Assembly (NCBI RefSeq): GCF_003268885.1
Contig: NZ_QLSX01000014.1
Coordinates: 1 to 64,000 of the forward strand
DNA from: Onishia taeanensis
GTDB lineage: Bacteria > Pseudomonadota > Gammaproteobacteria > Pseudomonadales > Halomonadaceae
DNA: 64,000 nt
Direction: 5' to 3'
The stretch's first letter is position 1; each line of letters opens with the position of its first letter. The position numbers and the translations under genes were made by a program. Shown one piece after another: positions 50,403 to 58,666 of the stretch. A model generated the notes under the pieces. It worked only from the letters and a program-made list of their open reading frames with translations, was not told the DNA's origin and did no database searches.

Positions 50403-51916
50403 GAGGCGGCTCCTGTGGAATAGGAAGAAGGCGTGGCGGACGAAGGCGTCGACGTGACGATCGATGCGGCCTCGGCAGTCAGCCAGTCGCGGTAGGCCTC
50501 GAGCACGGTCCTGCGCCGCAGGCGTCCATTGGCAGTGAGTTGGTCATTGGCCGGGGTAAAGGGCGCCGCGCGCCGCCAGGCGTGCACCCGGGCATAGTCG
50601 GGCAGCCGGGCATTGGCCGCGGTGATGGCCGCGCTCAGGCTGTCATCGTCGGCGCTTGGGTCCCGGGGGACGATCAGTGCCCGGTTGTGGTCCAGCGCTT
50701 CGCCGTGCACCAGGGCCTGGGCGATCATCGGCTGCAGCGTGAGTTCGGACTCGACCCACTGGGGGTCGACGTTGCGACCGTAGGCGGTGATGAATACATC
50801 ACGGCGGCGGCCGTCGAGGTGCAACCGCTCGCCGTCCGGATAAGGCATGAGGCGACCCAGGTCACCGCTTGAATACCAGGTGCCGATGGGAGCTTCGCCC
50901 AGGTAGCCGAGCATGGTGGCCCCCTTGATCTCGACGTCGCCGCTTGTTGAAAGCCGTACCTCGGCATGGGGCAGCGGGCGGCCGACGCCATGAGCCGGCT
51001 CGCCGGGGCGGTTCAGGCACACCACAGAAGCGCACTCCGACAGCCCGTAGCCCTCGAAGACCGGCCAACCGCGCTCTTCTGCCTGGGCAAGCAGCGCCGG
51101 GGCCAGGCGGGCACCGCCCGCCGCAACGAAGGACAGACTCTCGGGCGCCTCGGGCGCGACCGCCAGCAGGGCCTGGAGTAGCTGCGGCACCAGGATCAGG
51201 CTCTGGGGCTTCACGGACTCGATGACCGACATGGCGGTGCGCGGGCAGAAGCCGCTGGCGCCCTGCCAGCCAAGCGTCACGGTGTCTGGGAGGTGGCAGG
51301 TTGCGCCGAGCCATAGCGGCACATAGAGCCCGCCGATGTTCTCGAGCAGGGTGGCCAGCGGCAGCATCGCCAGGTGGCGACAGATGTCGAGGGGCGCGAC
51401 GAGACTGGCAATGCTCTCGGCGACCCGCAGCATGGCCGCGCTATCGAGACACACGCCCTTGGGCGCGCCGCTGGTACCGGAGGTGAAGGTGATCTTGGCG
51501 GTGCCCGCATGCAGTTCGGGAGGCGCGCTGACCGTTCGGGAGGCGATGGCGCCATCGTCGCTAGGGGCGAAGCCGAGCGTGGCCGCCTCGTCGCCGGCGC
51601 CGATCCAGCTATCCAGCCCCGCGCTTGCGACCAGGTGCTTTCGCTGTGACGCCGAGAAGAAGCCCGGCACCGGGACGGCCACCCGCTCATCGCTGAGCAG
51701 GGCGAGATCCCACAGCGCCCAATCGATACCGTTATCCAGCGCCAGGCCAACGCGCCGGGCGTCCAGCGCCGCCAGCCGCTCACGGCGCCGGTCAATCTCG
51801 GCGAGCAGTTCGCCGTAGCTCAACTGTGCCTGCCCGTCGTCCAGAGCGATGCGGTTGGGCCAGGTCCGGGCATGCTCTGTGAGGGCCGCGAGAAAACGCT
51901 GACGTTCAGCGGACAT
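50399..51916 (-). CDS. AMP-dependent acyl/aryl ligase (ANL superfamily)
   Basis: A 505-residue adenylating enzyme with the P-loop ITFTSGTSGAPKG, the A5-type YGLSE, and the hinge region with GDLG and GRRRDVFITAYGRNVDP. It activates a carboxylate as an acyl-AMP, usually on the way to a CoA or carrier thioester. It sits between the T_hemolysin-like gene (11-bp overlap) and the diiron oxidase (4-bp overlap), so these proteins form one pathway. ATG 51916 is chosen over the longer frame. Substrate unknown. Confidence 0.87.
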   Translation of the reverse strand: MSAERQRFLAALTEHARTWPNRIALDDGQAQLSYGELLAEIDRRRERLAALDARRVGLALDNGIDWALWDLALLSDERVAVPVPGFFSASQRKHLVASAGLDSWIGAGDEAATLGFAPSDDGAIASRTVSAPPELHAGTAKITFTSGTSGAPKGVCLDSAAMLRVAESIASLVAPLDICRHLAMLPLATLLENIGGLYVPLWLGATCHLPDTVTLGWQGASGFCPRTAMSVIESVKPQSLILVPQLLQALLAVAPEAPESLSFVAAGGARLAPALLAQAEERGWPVFEGYGLSECASVVCLNRPGEPAHGVGRPLPHAEVRLSTSGDVEIKGATMLGYLGEAPIGTWYSSGDLGRLMPYPDGERLHLDGRRRDVFITAYGRNVDPQWVESELTLQPMIAQALVHGEALDHNRALIVPRDPSADDDSLSAAITAANARLPDYARVHAWRRAAPFTPANDQLTANGRLRRRTVLEAYRDWLTAEAASIVTSTPSSATPSSYSTGAAS

Positions 51917-52700
51917 GGCTGCCCTCCCTCTGGCGGCGGGGCAGCAGGCCCTGCGCCTCGAGGTTGGCATAGGCAAGCGCTAGCGAGCCGCCCATCACCC
52001 AGGGCACCAGGTCATAGTAGCTGCCCCAGGCCTCGCGGCTCTGGGCTGACAGGCGCGTCGGGTCGGCCAGCGCCAGGGGACTCGCGGAAAGCCCCAGTCG
52101 GCGAAAGCCATTGCGCACCGCCGGGGTGGCGGTGAAGACCAGCCAGGCATAGCCCTCTTCGTGCAGCTGCTCGACCAAGTTCAGAATCAGCGCGCGCTGC
52201 AGCCCTGGCCGATTGCAGGCCAAGTTGCCGATTTCGACGATGCTTGAGCGTTCCACCGGTTGGCCGAAGGACTCACTCAGGGACCGCTCGATGGAGGTGT
52301 CGAGGTAGGTCTCGAGAAACAGAGGCGCATTGTCGGCGCACTGGGCGCCGACCGCCGCCTGAGGAAGCTCGCCCTGCCAGAGGCCCAGCAGGCGGGGCAG
52401 GAAGTGGCTGACCCGGGCGCCGTGGTCGCAAGCGAAGCGCTCCCGGATCAGGGTCTCAAGGGCGGATTGCTGATGCCGGTTCTCGGCGATATGCCAGGAT
52501 AGCGGCGCCACTGCCTGCGGCCCTGAGCTGCCAGAAGATCGTTCGGCCGAGCTTACGCCGGGCAGCGGATCGGGCAGGCTGCCGGCAAGGGTACCGGAAA
52601 GAGTTCCGGACGAAGGAGCGGAGAGATTGCCTGGTAAAGTGGCGCCGGGTCGGCCTTCTGGCTGTGCGTCGAGCAGGGGTGTGGCTTGGTGATAGGGCAT
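51906..52700 (-). CDS. Thermostable-hemolysin family protein (GNAT-like fold)
   Basis: About 264 residues. The T_hemolysin domain (from LSWHIAENRHQQSALETLIRERF to the C-terminus) includes FLETYLDTSIE and VEIGNLACNRPG, typical of this family, which has an acetyltransferase-like fold. The name comes from a Vibrio hemolysin and does not prove lysis; as the first gene of a ligase/diiron/SDR cluster it is more likely a transferase. Residues about 25-50 are a Ser/Leu/Gly-rich insert coded by a 12-bp DNA repeat. ATG 52700 has GGAGG 8 nt upstream; ATG 52715 is possible. Confidence 0.8.
   Translation of the reverse strand: MPYHQATPLLDAQPEGRPGATLPGNLSAPSSGTLSGTLAGSLPDPLPGVSSAERSSGSSGPQAVAPLSWHIAENRHQQSALETLIRERFACDHGARVSHFLPRLLGLWQGELPQAAVGAQCADNAPLFLETYLDTSIERSLSESFGQPVERSSIVEIGNLACNRPGLQRALILNLVEQLHEEGYAWLVFTATPAVRNGFRRLGLSASPLALADPTRLSAQSREAWGSYYDLVPWVMGGSLALAYANLEAQGLLPRRQREGSHVR
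52588..52647. repeat. 12-bp tandem repeat inside the T_hemolysin gene
   Basis: Five in-frame units (GGGTACCGGAAA, GAGTTCCGGACG, AAGGAGCGGAGA, GATTGCCTGGTA, AAGTGGCGCCGG) encode the low-complexity insert SAPSSGTLSGTL in the protein. Confidence 0.65.
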
Positions 52701-52797
52701 CAGGGTCGCCTCCATGAGCTTCCCTGACAGTGTGGGTGGCCTGGCTTAACGCCGGCTTAAGATAGTCGCCCTTATTCGAATATTAGCGGGGGGATGT

Positions 52798-53100
52798 TCA
52801 ACAGCGGATATAGCTCCACCCTGCGGCCTGATGCTCGGCCAGGGTGACCACGGCTGCCTCGACTTCCTCAATGCCGGCCGCATTCTCGAGCCCTTGGGCC
52901 GCCAGCGAGTTGCGACACAGCCGCAGCAGCGGGTCGGTGGCCGCATCGGGGGTTTCCAGCGCCGCTGCCACGCCGACGCCGTTGGCCACGATCAGCACCT
53001 CGGCCTCGGGGCGCGCGGCCAGCAGGTTGACGGCATTGCGCCGGGCCCTGGCCAGCGAGGCCGGGGTGGGGGCATGCAGCAGTACGTTAAGGGTCGACAT
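52798..53100 (-). CDS. DsrE-family small protein
   Basis: A 100-residue protein with the DsrE/DsrF-like Rossmann-type fold: NVLLHAPTPASLARARRNAVNLLAARPEAEVLIVANGVGVAAAL, then LLRLCRNSLAAQGL with one Cys. Members act in sulfur transfer or as small redox proteins; this one is unassigned. It stands alone. The gap to 53287 holds a 13-bp repeat, GGTTGATCTAGAG (53178-53203), and no gene. Confidence 0.78.
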   Translation of the reverse strand: MSTLNVLLHAPTPASLARARRNAVNLLAARPEAEVLIVANGVGVAAALETPDAATDPLLRLCRNSLAAQGLENAAGIEEVEAAVVTLAEHQAAGWSYIRC

Positions 53101-53287
53101 GGCGGGACTCCAGGCGTGATGTACAAGCGTAATGTTAAGGCGGGGTAGAAAGGGCTGATAAGGCGGCTGGTCGATATGGTTGATCTAGAGGGTTGATCTA
53201 GAAGGTTGCGAAAGACGGCTCAGAGTGATCGTTGAAGCCGCCCGTTCAAACCGCCTGTTTAAAACCTGGATTCAAGCATTAAGCGCA

Positions 53288-54109
53288 TCAGGAGGATTCA
53301 TCGGCGGCCGAGGTGCCGATCAGGCCTTCTATGCCCTGCACGCACTCGGCGAAGCCAGCGTGCTCGCGGCGCTCTTCCTTGGGCAACGCGACATCGATCA
53401 CATCCACCATGCCGGCGGGGCCGTCGTCCTTCCCACCGCCCAGCACCAGCACTCGGTCGGCCAGCAGCACGGCCTCCTCGATATCGTGGGTGACGAAGAC
53501 GATTGCCGCCTCGCTGCGACGCCGCAGGTCGACGAGCTCGGTTTGCAGGCGCCGCCGGGTGATGGCATCCAGCGCCGAGAAGGGCTCGTCCATGAACAAC
53601 ACCCGGGGGCGCACGGCCAGCGCCCGGGCGATGCCGATCCGCTGCTGCTGGCCGCCGGACAGGGTGTGCGGCCAGCGCTCGGCATAGCCGTCGAGCCCGA
53701 CCAGCGCCAGGGGTTCCAGGGCGCGCTCGCGGCGCTGAGCCCTCGACAGCGCCAGGCCCTCGAGGCCCAGTTCGACGTTGGCACGCACCCGGCGCCAGGG
53801 GAACAGCCGCGGGGCCTGGAAGACCATCGACCAGGCGCGGGTATCGTCGCTGTTGCCGGCGGGAATTTCGACCTGTCCCTCGCGGGGCGCGATCAGCCCG
53901 GCCAGCGCGCGCAAGAGGGTCGACTTGCCGACCCCGGAGGCGCCGACCACGGCCACGAACTCCCGGGGCTGAACCTCGAGATCGACGCCCTGCAGGATGG
54001 TGGTGCCGTCGAAGCCAAGGCTGACACCCTGGGCGCGCAGCACCGCCGAGGGAGACGCGCTCCGAGAGGGCGTATCGTCTTGAGAGGGGGTATCGCTCAG
54101 GGTTGCCAC
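53288..54109 (-). CDS. NitT/TauT-family ABC transporter ATPase
   Basis: A 273-residue ATPase of the SsuB/TauB/NrtD type: Walker A GASGVGKST, signature LSGGQQQRIGIARAL, Walker B VLFMDEPFSALD, switch VFVTHDIEEAV. The first 20 residues (DTPSQDDTPSRSASPS) are low complexity from a short DNA repeat. It overlaps the permease by 13 bp and is the last gene of the binding protein-permease-ATPase operon. Confidence 0.9.
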   Translation of the reverse strand: MATLSDTPSQDDTPSRSASPSAVLRAQGVSLGFDGTTILQGVDLEVQPREFVAVVGASGVGKSTLLRALAGLIAPREGQVEIPAGNSDDTRAWSMVFQAPRLFPWRRVRANVELGLEGLALSRAQRRERALEPLALVGLDGYAERWPHTLSGGQQQRIGIARALAVRPRVLFMDEPFSALDAITRRRLQTELVDLRRRSEAAIVFVTHDIEEAVLLADRVLVLGGGKDDGPAGMVDVIDVALPKEERREHAGFAECVQGIEGLIGTSAADESS

Positions 54110-54858
54110 CGCAGCATCCTCCGTTGCACGACCATGAACAGCGCATCGAACAGCGCATAAAGCCCGGCGATGGTCAGCATGTAGACCACCACGATATCGG
54201 TGGCCAAGAGGCCCGAGGCCTCCATCATGCGCTGGCCGATACCGGGAATGCCGAACAGCTCGGCGGCGACCACGGTCATCCAGCCTTGGCCGAGGCCGGC
54301 GCGCAGGCCGCCGAGGATGCCCGGTGCCGCGGCCGGCAGGCTGACCTTGGCCAGGCGATCCACGAAGCGCTGCTGGCCGAAGGCGATAGCGACCTCGTCA
54401 TAGCCCGGGTCCACCGCGCGCACCGCGCTATAGCTGGTGAAGTAATTGATCCAGAACACGCCGATGCTGATGATGAAGGCCGCCGCGGTGGGATTGACGC
54501 CGAACCAGATGATGGCGAACGGTATCCAGGCCAGCGGCGGAATCGGCCGCAGCAGCCGGGCGAGCCAGGCGTGCAGGGCATTGAAGGTTGGCACCAGGGC
54601 CGCGCCGACGCCGACCATGATGCCGAGCAGCGAGCCGATCGCCACGCCAACGGCGTAGTGCGACAGGCTCGAGCGCACCACCTCGAACCAGATGCCATCG
54701 GCGATCTCCGCCCAGAACACGCCGGGAATGCTCGACGGCAAGGGTACTAGGTTGCCCGGCAGCAGGCCGGCGCGCAGGCTCGCCTCCCACAGGGCAACGA
54801 AGCCGGCCAGGCCCAGGGCGCTGATCAGCAGACGGCGGGGGCGCGACAGCCGAATCAC
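54097..54858 (-). CDS. NitT/TauT-family ABC transporter permease
   Basis: A 253-residue inner-membrane permease with about six membrane segments and the SsuC/TauC loop (RFVDRLAKVSLPAAAPGILGGLRAGLGQGWMTVVAAELFG). It works with the neighbouring ATPase and binding protein. ATGA overlap with the binding-protein stop. Confidence 0.9.
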   Translation of the reverse strand: MIRLSRPRRLLISALGLAGFVALWEASLRAGLLPGNLVPLPSSIPGVFWAEIADGIWFEVVRSSLSHYAVGVAIGSLLGIMVGVGAALVPTFNALHAWLARLLRPIPPLAWIPFAIIWFGVNPTAAAFIISIGVFWINYFTSYSAVRAVDPGYDEVAIAFGQQRFVDRLAKVSLPAAAPGILGGLRAGLGQGWMTVVAAELFGIPGIGQRMMEASGLLATDIVVVYMLTIAGLYALFDALFMVVQRRMLRWQP

Positions 54859-55916
54859 GGCGCGCCGGTCTCGGCGTCGTTGCCCTTGGCCAGTGCGGCG
54901 CTGGCCGCGTCATACAGGCCGGTGTCGAACAGCGCCTCGATATCCACCGACTGGCGCAGGGTGCCGTTGTCGAGCTGGAAGTCGCGCATCACCCGGGTCG
55001 CATCGATGATCGCGTGCGGGTCGCTCAGGTAGTTGGACGACGGCGAGCGCAGCGCGGTCTCGACGGTGGCCAGCGGGACCAGGCGCTTGCCGACGAACTC
55101 GCGCACATGGGGCGCGGCCCGCTCGGGGTCGTCGCGAAGCATGTTGGTGGAGCGGATGTGCAGCGTCATCAGCCGCTGCATCGCCTCGGGGTGGTCCGCG
55201 AGCACTTGCTCCCGAGCGGCCAGCACGGCGCCGGGCTGGTTGGGCAGCATGTCGCCGCCGCGGGCGACGACGCGGGCGCTGTCGTCGCGCTCCTGCACGG
55301 TGGTCAGGATCGGCTCGAGGATCGAGGCGGCATCCACGGCGCCGGCGAGCAGCGCCTGCTGCACCCGGTCGGCGCCCATGGCGACGATGTCCACGCTATC
55401 CAGCGACAGGCCCAACTGCTGGGTCAGGTAGTAGCGCAGCACGGTGTCCGGCACCGAGCCCTTGGGGAAGGTGGCGATCTTGGGCTTGCGGCCCTGGGTC
55501 TTCGTGAAGCGGGCGATGGCGTCCTGGGCGGTGGCGTTCTCGAACTCGCCGGCGAAGTCGCCGCGGGCCACCAAGCCGATCTGTTCCTTGATGCTGGCGG
55601 CGAGCACCTTGAGGGGCACGCCGTTGGCGCGAGCCACCATGGCCGGGCCGATGCCGAAGTACATGACGTCCAGCTCGCCGGAGGCCAGCGCCTGAACCAT
55701 GGCCGGGCCGCTGGAGAAACGGGTCAGCTCGAGATCGAGGCCCGCTTCCTCGGTCCAGCCTTCGCCTTCCATGACGAATAGCTGCGCGACAGGCAGGATC
55801 GGCATGTAGCCGACCTGAAGAGTGGTGACGTCATCAGCGGCTTTTGCATGTGCCAGGCCGGGCAGGGTGAGCAACAAAAGGGCCATGGCGCCCAGATGGC
55901 GGGTGAAGCGCAACAT
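54855..55916 (-). CDS. NitT/TauT-family ABC substrate-binding protein
   Basis: A 353-residue periplasmic protein with a signal peptide ending GLAHAKA and the NMT1/TauA-like fold (LQVGYMPILPVAQLFVMEGEGW, SGELDVMYFGIGPAMVARANGVPLKVLA). It is likely to bind a sulfonate, taurine or related small anion; the sequence alone does not decide. ATG 55916 follows GGAG by 7 nt; the TTG at 55922 is not needed. It is the first gene of its operon. Confidence 0.88.
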   Translation of the reverse strand: MLRFTRHLGAMALLLLTLPGLAHAKAADDVTTLQVGYMPILPVAQLFVMEGEGWTEEAGLDLELTRFSSGPAMVQALASGELDVMYFGIGPAMVARANGVPLKVLAASIKEQIGLVARGDFAGEFENATAQDAIARFTKTQGRKPKIATFPKGSVPDTVLRYYLTQQLGLSLDSVDIVAMGADRVQQALLAGAVDAASILEPILTTVQERDDSARVVARGGDMLPNQPGAVLAAREQVLADHPEAMQRLMTLHIRSTNMLRDDPERAAPHVREFVGKRLVPLATVETALRSPSSNYLSDPHAIIDATRVMRDFQLDNGTLRQSVDIEALFDTGLYDAASAALAKGNDAETGAP

Positions 55917-56013
55917 GAGCAATCTCCGGAAGGCGTAAGGGGCCGCCGATCATATCGGTTGGATCAGTGGCTCGGAAAGTTCTACTAGGACGATTTGCTT
56001 ATAACCATATCAA

Positions 56014-56046
56014 TAAAAAAGACCGCCGCCCCGAAGGGCGGCGGTC
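56014..56046 (-). terminator. Rho-independent terminator after the peroxiredoxin gene
   Basis: On the minus strand GACCGCCGCCC - TTCG - GGGCGGCGGTC followed by TTTTTT, about 90 bp beyond the peroxiredoxin stop. Confidence 0.9.
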
Positions 56047-56137
56047 TGCTGCCAGCGCTCAGCGATCAAGCCGAGCCGGCCGCGCTCAGGCCGCAGGTGC
56101 CGAGATGCCCGGCGAGGCTTGTCTCTTGCCTCAGCCT

Positions 56138-56776
56138 TCAGCCCTTGTTGGGCTGCTTGGTAACACGCAGGTAGGGTTTCTGCTCGTCCCAGCCGTTCGG
56201 GAACAGGGTCTTGGCTTCTTCATTGCTGACAGCGGGCACGATGATGCAGTCATCGCCGTCGCGCCAGTTGACCGGTGTGGCCACCTTGTAGCCGTCGGTG
56301 AGCTGCAGGCTGTCGAGCACCCGAAGGATTTCGTCAAAGTTGCGCCCGGTACTGGCCGGGTAGGTGAGGGTCAGGCGCAGCTTCTTGTTGGGGTCGATGA
56401 TGAAGACGCTGCGCACCGTCAGGGTGTCGTTGGCGTTGGGATGAATCATGCCGTACAGGTCGCTGACCTTGCGATCGGCATCGGCCAGCAGCGGGAAGTT
56501 CAACGCCTGGCCCTGAGTTTCCTGGATGTCGCCGACCCAGGCCTTGTGATCGTCAAGCGGATCCACCGACAGGCCGATCGCCTTGGTGTGGCGTTTGTCG
56601 AACTCTGGCTTGAGGCGCGAGACCTCGCCTAGCTCGGTGGTGCAGACCGGGGTGAAATCCTTGGGGTGCGAGAACAGGATCACCCAGCTGTCGCCGGCCC
56701 ACTCGTGGAAGTGGATCGGGCCGTCGGTGCTGTCTTGAGTGAAGTCCGGAGCGATATCGCCAAGTTGCAGAGCCAT
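56138..56776 (-). CDS. 1-Cys peroxiredoxin (Prx6 type)
   Basis: A 212-residue cytoplasmic peroxidase with the peroxidatic C45 in DFTPVCTTELG and the long Prx6-type C-terminal domain (LRVLDSLQLTDGYKVATPVNW). It reduces hydrogen peroxide and organic hydroperoxides. AAGGAGG precedes the ATG. A single-gene unit with its own terminator. Confidence 0.93.
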   Translation of the reverse strand: MALQLGDIAPDFTQDSTDGPIHFHEWAGDSWVILFSHPKDFTPVCTTELGEVSRLKPEFDKRHTKAIGLSVDPLDDHKAWVGDIQETQGQALNFPLLADADRKVSDLYGMIHPNANDTLTVRSVFIIDPNKKLRLTLTYPASTGRNFDEILRVLDSLQLTDGYKVATPVNWRDGDDCIIVPAVSNEEAKTLFPNGWDEQKPYLRVTKQPNKG

Positions 56777-56908
56777 GCTGTCCTCCTTGGAAGTCTGTGA
56801 TCATCACGTCTTGCCTACCCTCCTATATCAGGGCGAGGAGGCTGGGAAACAAGGCCTACGATAAGCCGATTTCCCATAAAGATATGGTGGAAAATAACGC
56901 GCGCGTCT

Positions 56909-57430
56909 TCAGGGGGCCGGCGCGGCGGCCCCCAGGAAGCGTTTCTGCCAGTAGTCCAGGTCCAGCGAGGTCGTGGTGACCTGTCGTCCGCGTCCTGGGG
57001 CGTGAATCATCTGACCGTTGCCTGCATAGATGCCCACGTGGCTGGCGCGGCTACCGCGGCCGAAGAACAGGAGGTCTCCCGGGCGTGCCGCCTCGATAGG
57101 CGGTAGAGCCCGGTACTGATCATCGGCGGTGCGCGGTACTTGAAGCCCGGCCGCGCGGTAGCTGACCAGCACCAGCCCCGAGCAGTCGAGCCCGTTTGTC
57201 GAGGCGCCGCCCCAGCGATAGGGCGTGCCGAGGGCGTCTCGAGCCTGGTCGAGCACCAGCAGCCGCTCGATGGAGAGCCCGGCGGAGCGATCATCGGTGG
57301 CGAGTTGCTGCCCGGCGCAGCCGGCAAGCAGTGTCAGCACAAGCGATGTCAGCAGAAATCGAGTCAGCAGGAACGGGGTCAGCAGGCCCATCAGCCCGGG
57401 GCGTCGAGAGATAGGAAGAAGCCTTTGCAT
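56909..57430 (-). CDS. NlpC/P60-family lipoprotein peptidase
   Basis: About 173 residues from ATG 57430: a signal with lipobox LAGC38, then the NlpC/P60 domain with catalytic C83 (LDCSGLVLVS), H131 (SHVGIYAG) and a third His/Asn near 143. It would cleave peptidoglycan peptides in the envelope. Upstream, five in-frame ATG-containing 18-bp repeats (57428-57516) would add a HDDMDS-type extension if an earlier start were used; I regard this as untranslated because it would mask the signal peptide. The ATG at 57430 has no clear ribosome site, so the start is not certain. Confidence 0.8.
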   Translation of the reverse strand: MQRLLPISRRPGLMGLLTPFLLTRFLLTSLVLTLLAGCAGQQLATDDRSAGLSIERLLVLDQARDALGTPYRWGGASTNGLDCSGLVLVSYRAAGLQVPRTADDQYRALPPIEAARPGDLLFFGRGSRASHVGIYAGNGQMIHAPGRGRQVTTTSLDLDYWQKRFLGAAAPAP

Positions 57431-57516
57431 GTCGTCGTGCCTGTCCATGTCGTCGTGTCTGTCTATGTCGCCGTGACTGTCCATGTCGTCGTGACTGTCC
57501 ATGTCGTCGTGACTAG
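57428..57516. repeat. 18-bp tandem repeat at the NlpC 5' end
   Basis: Five tandem copies of CATGTCGTCGTGACTGTC or variants at 57428, 57446, 57464, 57482 and 57500. On the minus strand each carries an ATG or ATA in the frame of the NlpC gene. It also touches the end of the ribbon-helix-helix gene (57513). Confidence 0.9.
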
Positions 57517-57806
57517 GCCGGTTGGTGCGATAGCGCTGTCGGCACATTGCCGAGGTGAAGATGAACGGCACAGGCCACTCGCAGCATCGAGGCCAGATTG
57601 GGAACGCTGCCCTTTTCTGCGATGACTTCTCCATAGAGCTTGCTGATGAAGCGCCCGGCCGTCATGCCCTGGTCGCTGGCCAGGCAGTCGAGGATATCCC
57701 AGAACTCGTTTTCCAGCCTGACGCTGGTCACGCTGCCCTGCAGGCGGACCGAGCGGGTAGTGCTTTCGTAGCGCGTGGGATGCGTTGACGCATAAACATG
57801 ACACAT
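57513..57806 (-). CDS. Ribbon-helix-helix domain protein
   Basis: A 97-residue protein of the RHH_4 type: an N-terminal CHVYASTHPTRYESTTRSVRL strand, followed by VTSVRLENEFWDILDCLASDQGMTAGRFISKLYGEV and SMLRVACAVHL. These are small DNA-binding or regulatory proteins. The 3' end overlaps the 18-bp repeat array by a few bases. The gap 57807-58052 shows nothing more. Confidence 0.82.
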   Translation of the reverse strand: MCHVYASTHPTRYESTTRSVRLQGSVTSVRLENEFWDILDCLASDQGMTAGRFISKLYGEVIAEKGSVPNLASMLRVACAVHLHLGNVPTALSHQPA

Positions 57807-58052
57807 GGAAATACCCGCCGCAGAGGATGGTAATTATTTCTACATTAGCTTCGCTCTGCGCAGAGAGCCATGTTGAAGCGCGTAACTGCTACCTTCGGCT
57901 AAGTAGTAATCCGCTGTTACCCCACCCTTCTATTTCAGGCATAGCCTCAGAACAAGATGCCACCACGCCGCTGACATGGTGAGACATCACCGCCTGAGAG
58001 GTCGCCGCGTGATGCCGTGTCCTCACTGTCTGATTCCATGGGGAGAACCGCC

Positions 58053-58619
58053 ATGCCGTCCACATCGCTATCACGCCGCACCTTTCTGAAAACGACCGGC
58101 GGTGCCCTGGTAGGCACGTTGGCCTTCGCCAGTGGGCCTATCGCCCTGCTGGCACCCAGTCGTAGCTGGGCCATGCCGCTCGATGTGCTGGGCTCCCATG
58201 ACGGCGAGGTACTGCTTCAGGTCACTAAACACCTGTTTCCGCACCCTGGCCTCGAGGATGCCGTCTATGCCTTCGTGGTCAAAGACCTGGACCGTGCCGC
58301 CGAGGCTGAGGCGACCCGTACCCTGCTCCAGGGAGGGATCAAGGCCCTCGATGATGATGCCAGCGGCGATTGGCTGGCTCTCGCGACCAATGATCAATAC
58401 CTGCGGGTCGCCTCGCTGTAAGGCACGCCGTTCTTCGAGAAGGTCCGTTCCACTGCCATCGTCTCGCTATACAACAACCCTTTGGCCTTCACCCATTTCG
58501 GCTACCAGGGCGAGGAGGGCGACAAGGGCTATCTCTACAACGGGTTCAGTGATCTGACCTGGCTGCCCGAACCGCCACAGCCCGCCAACGGCTATATGCC
58601 CGGCGAAATGCCGTCCTGA
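58053..58619 (+). pseudogene. Gluconate 2-dehydrogenase subunit 3-like protein, interrupted by an in-frame TAA
   Basis: ATG 58053 has GGGGAG 7-8 nt upstream. A twin-arginine signal is clear (SRRTFLKTTGG), so the protein would be exported folded by Tat. The frame reads through to VASL at 58418, then TAA (58419-58421), and continues in the same frame with GTPFFEKVRSTAIVSLYNNPLAFTHFGYQG and LYNGFSDLTWLPEPP to a proper TGA at 58619. The continuation is typical of the family, so one codon change (probably CAA or GAA to TAA) interrupts the gene. The catalytic GMC subunit follows 47 bp later. Confidence 0.85.
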
Positions 58620-58666
58620 GCCCAAAACAAGACAAAAACAATAAATATAAGTAGAGGAGAGCCATC

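Noticed and set aside
57428-57516. CRISPR-like array
   Set aside because: Units are 18 bp, directly adjacent, with no spacers; it is a simple tandem repeat. No repeat-spacer array exists elsewhere in the window.
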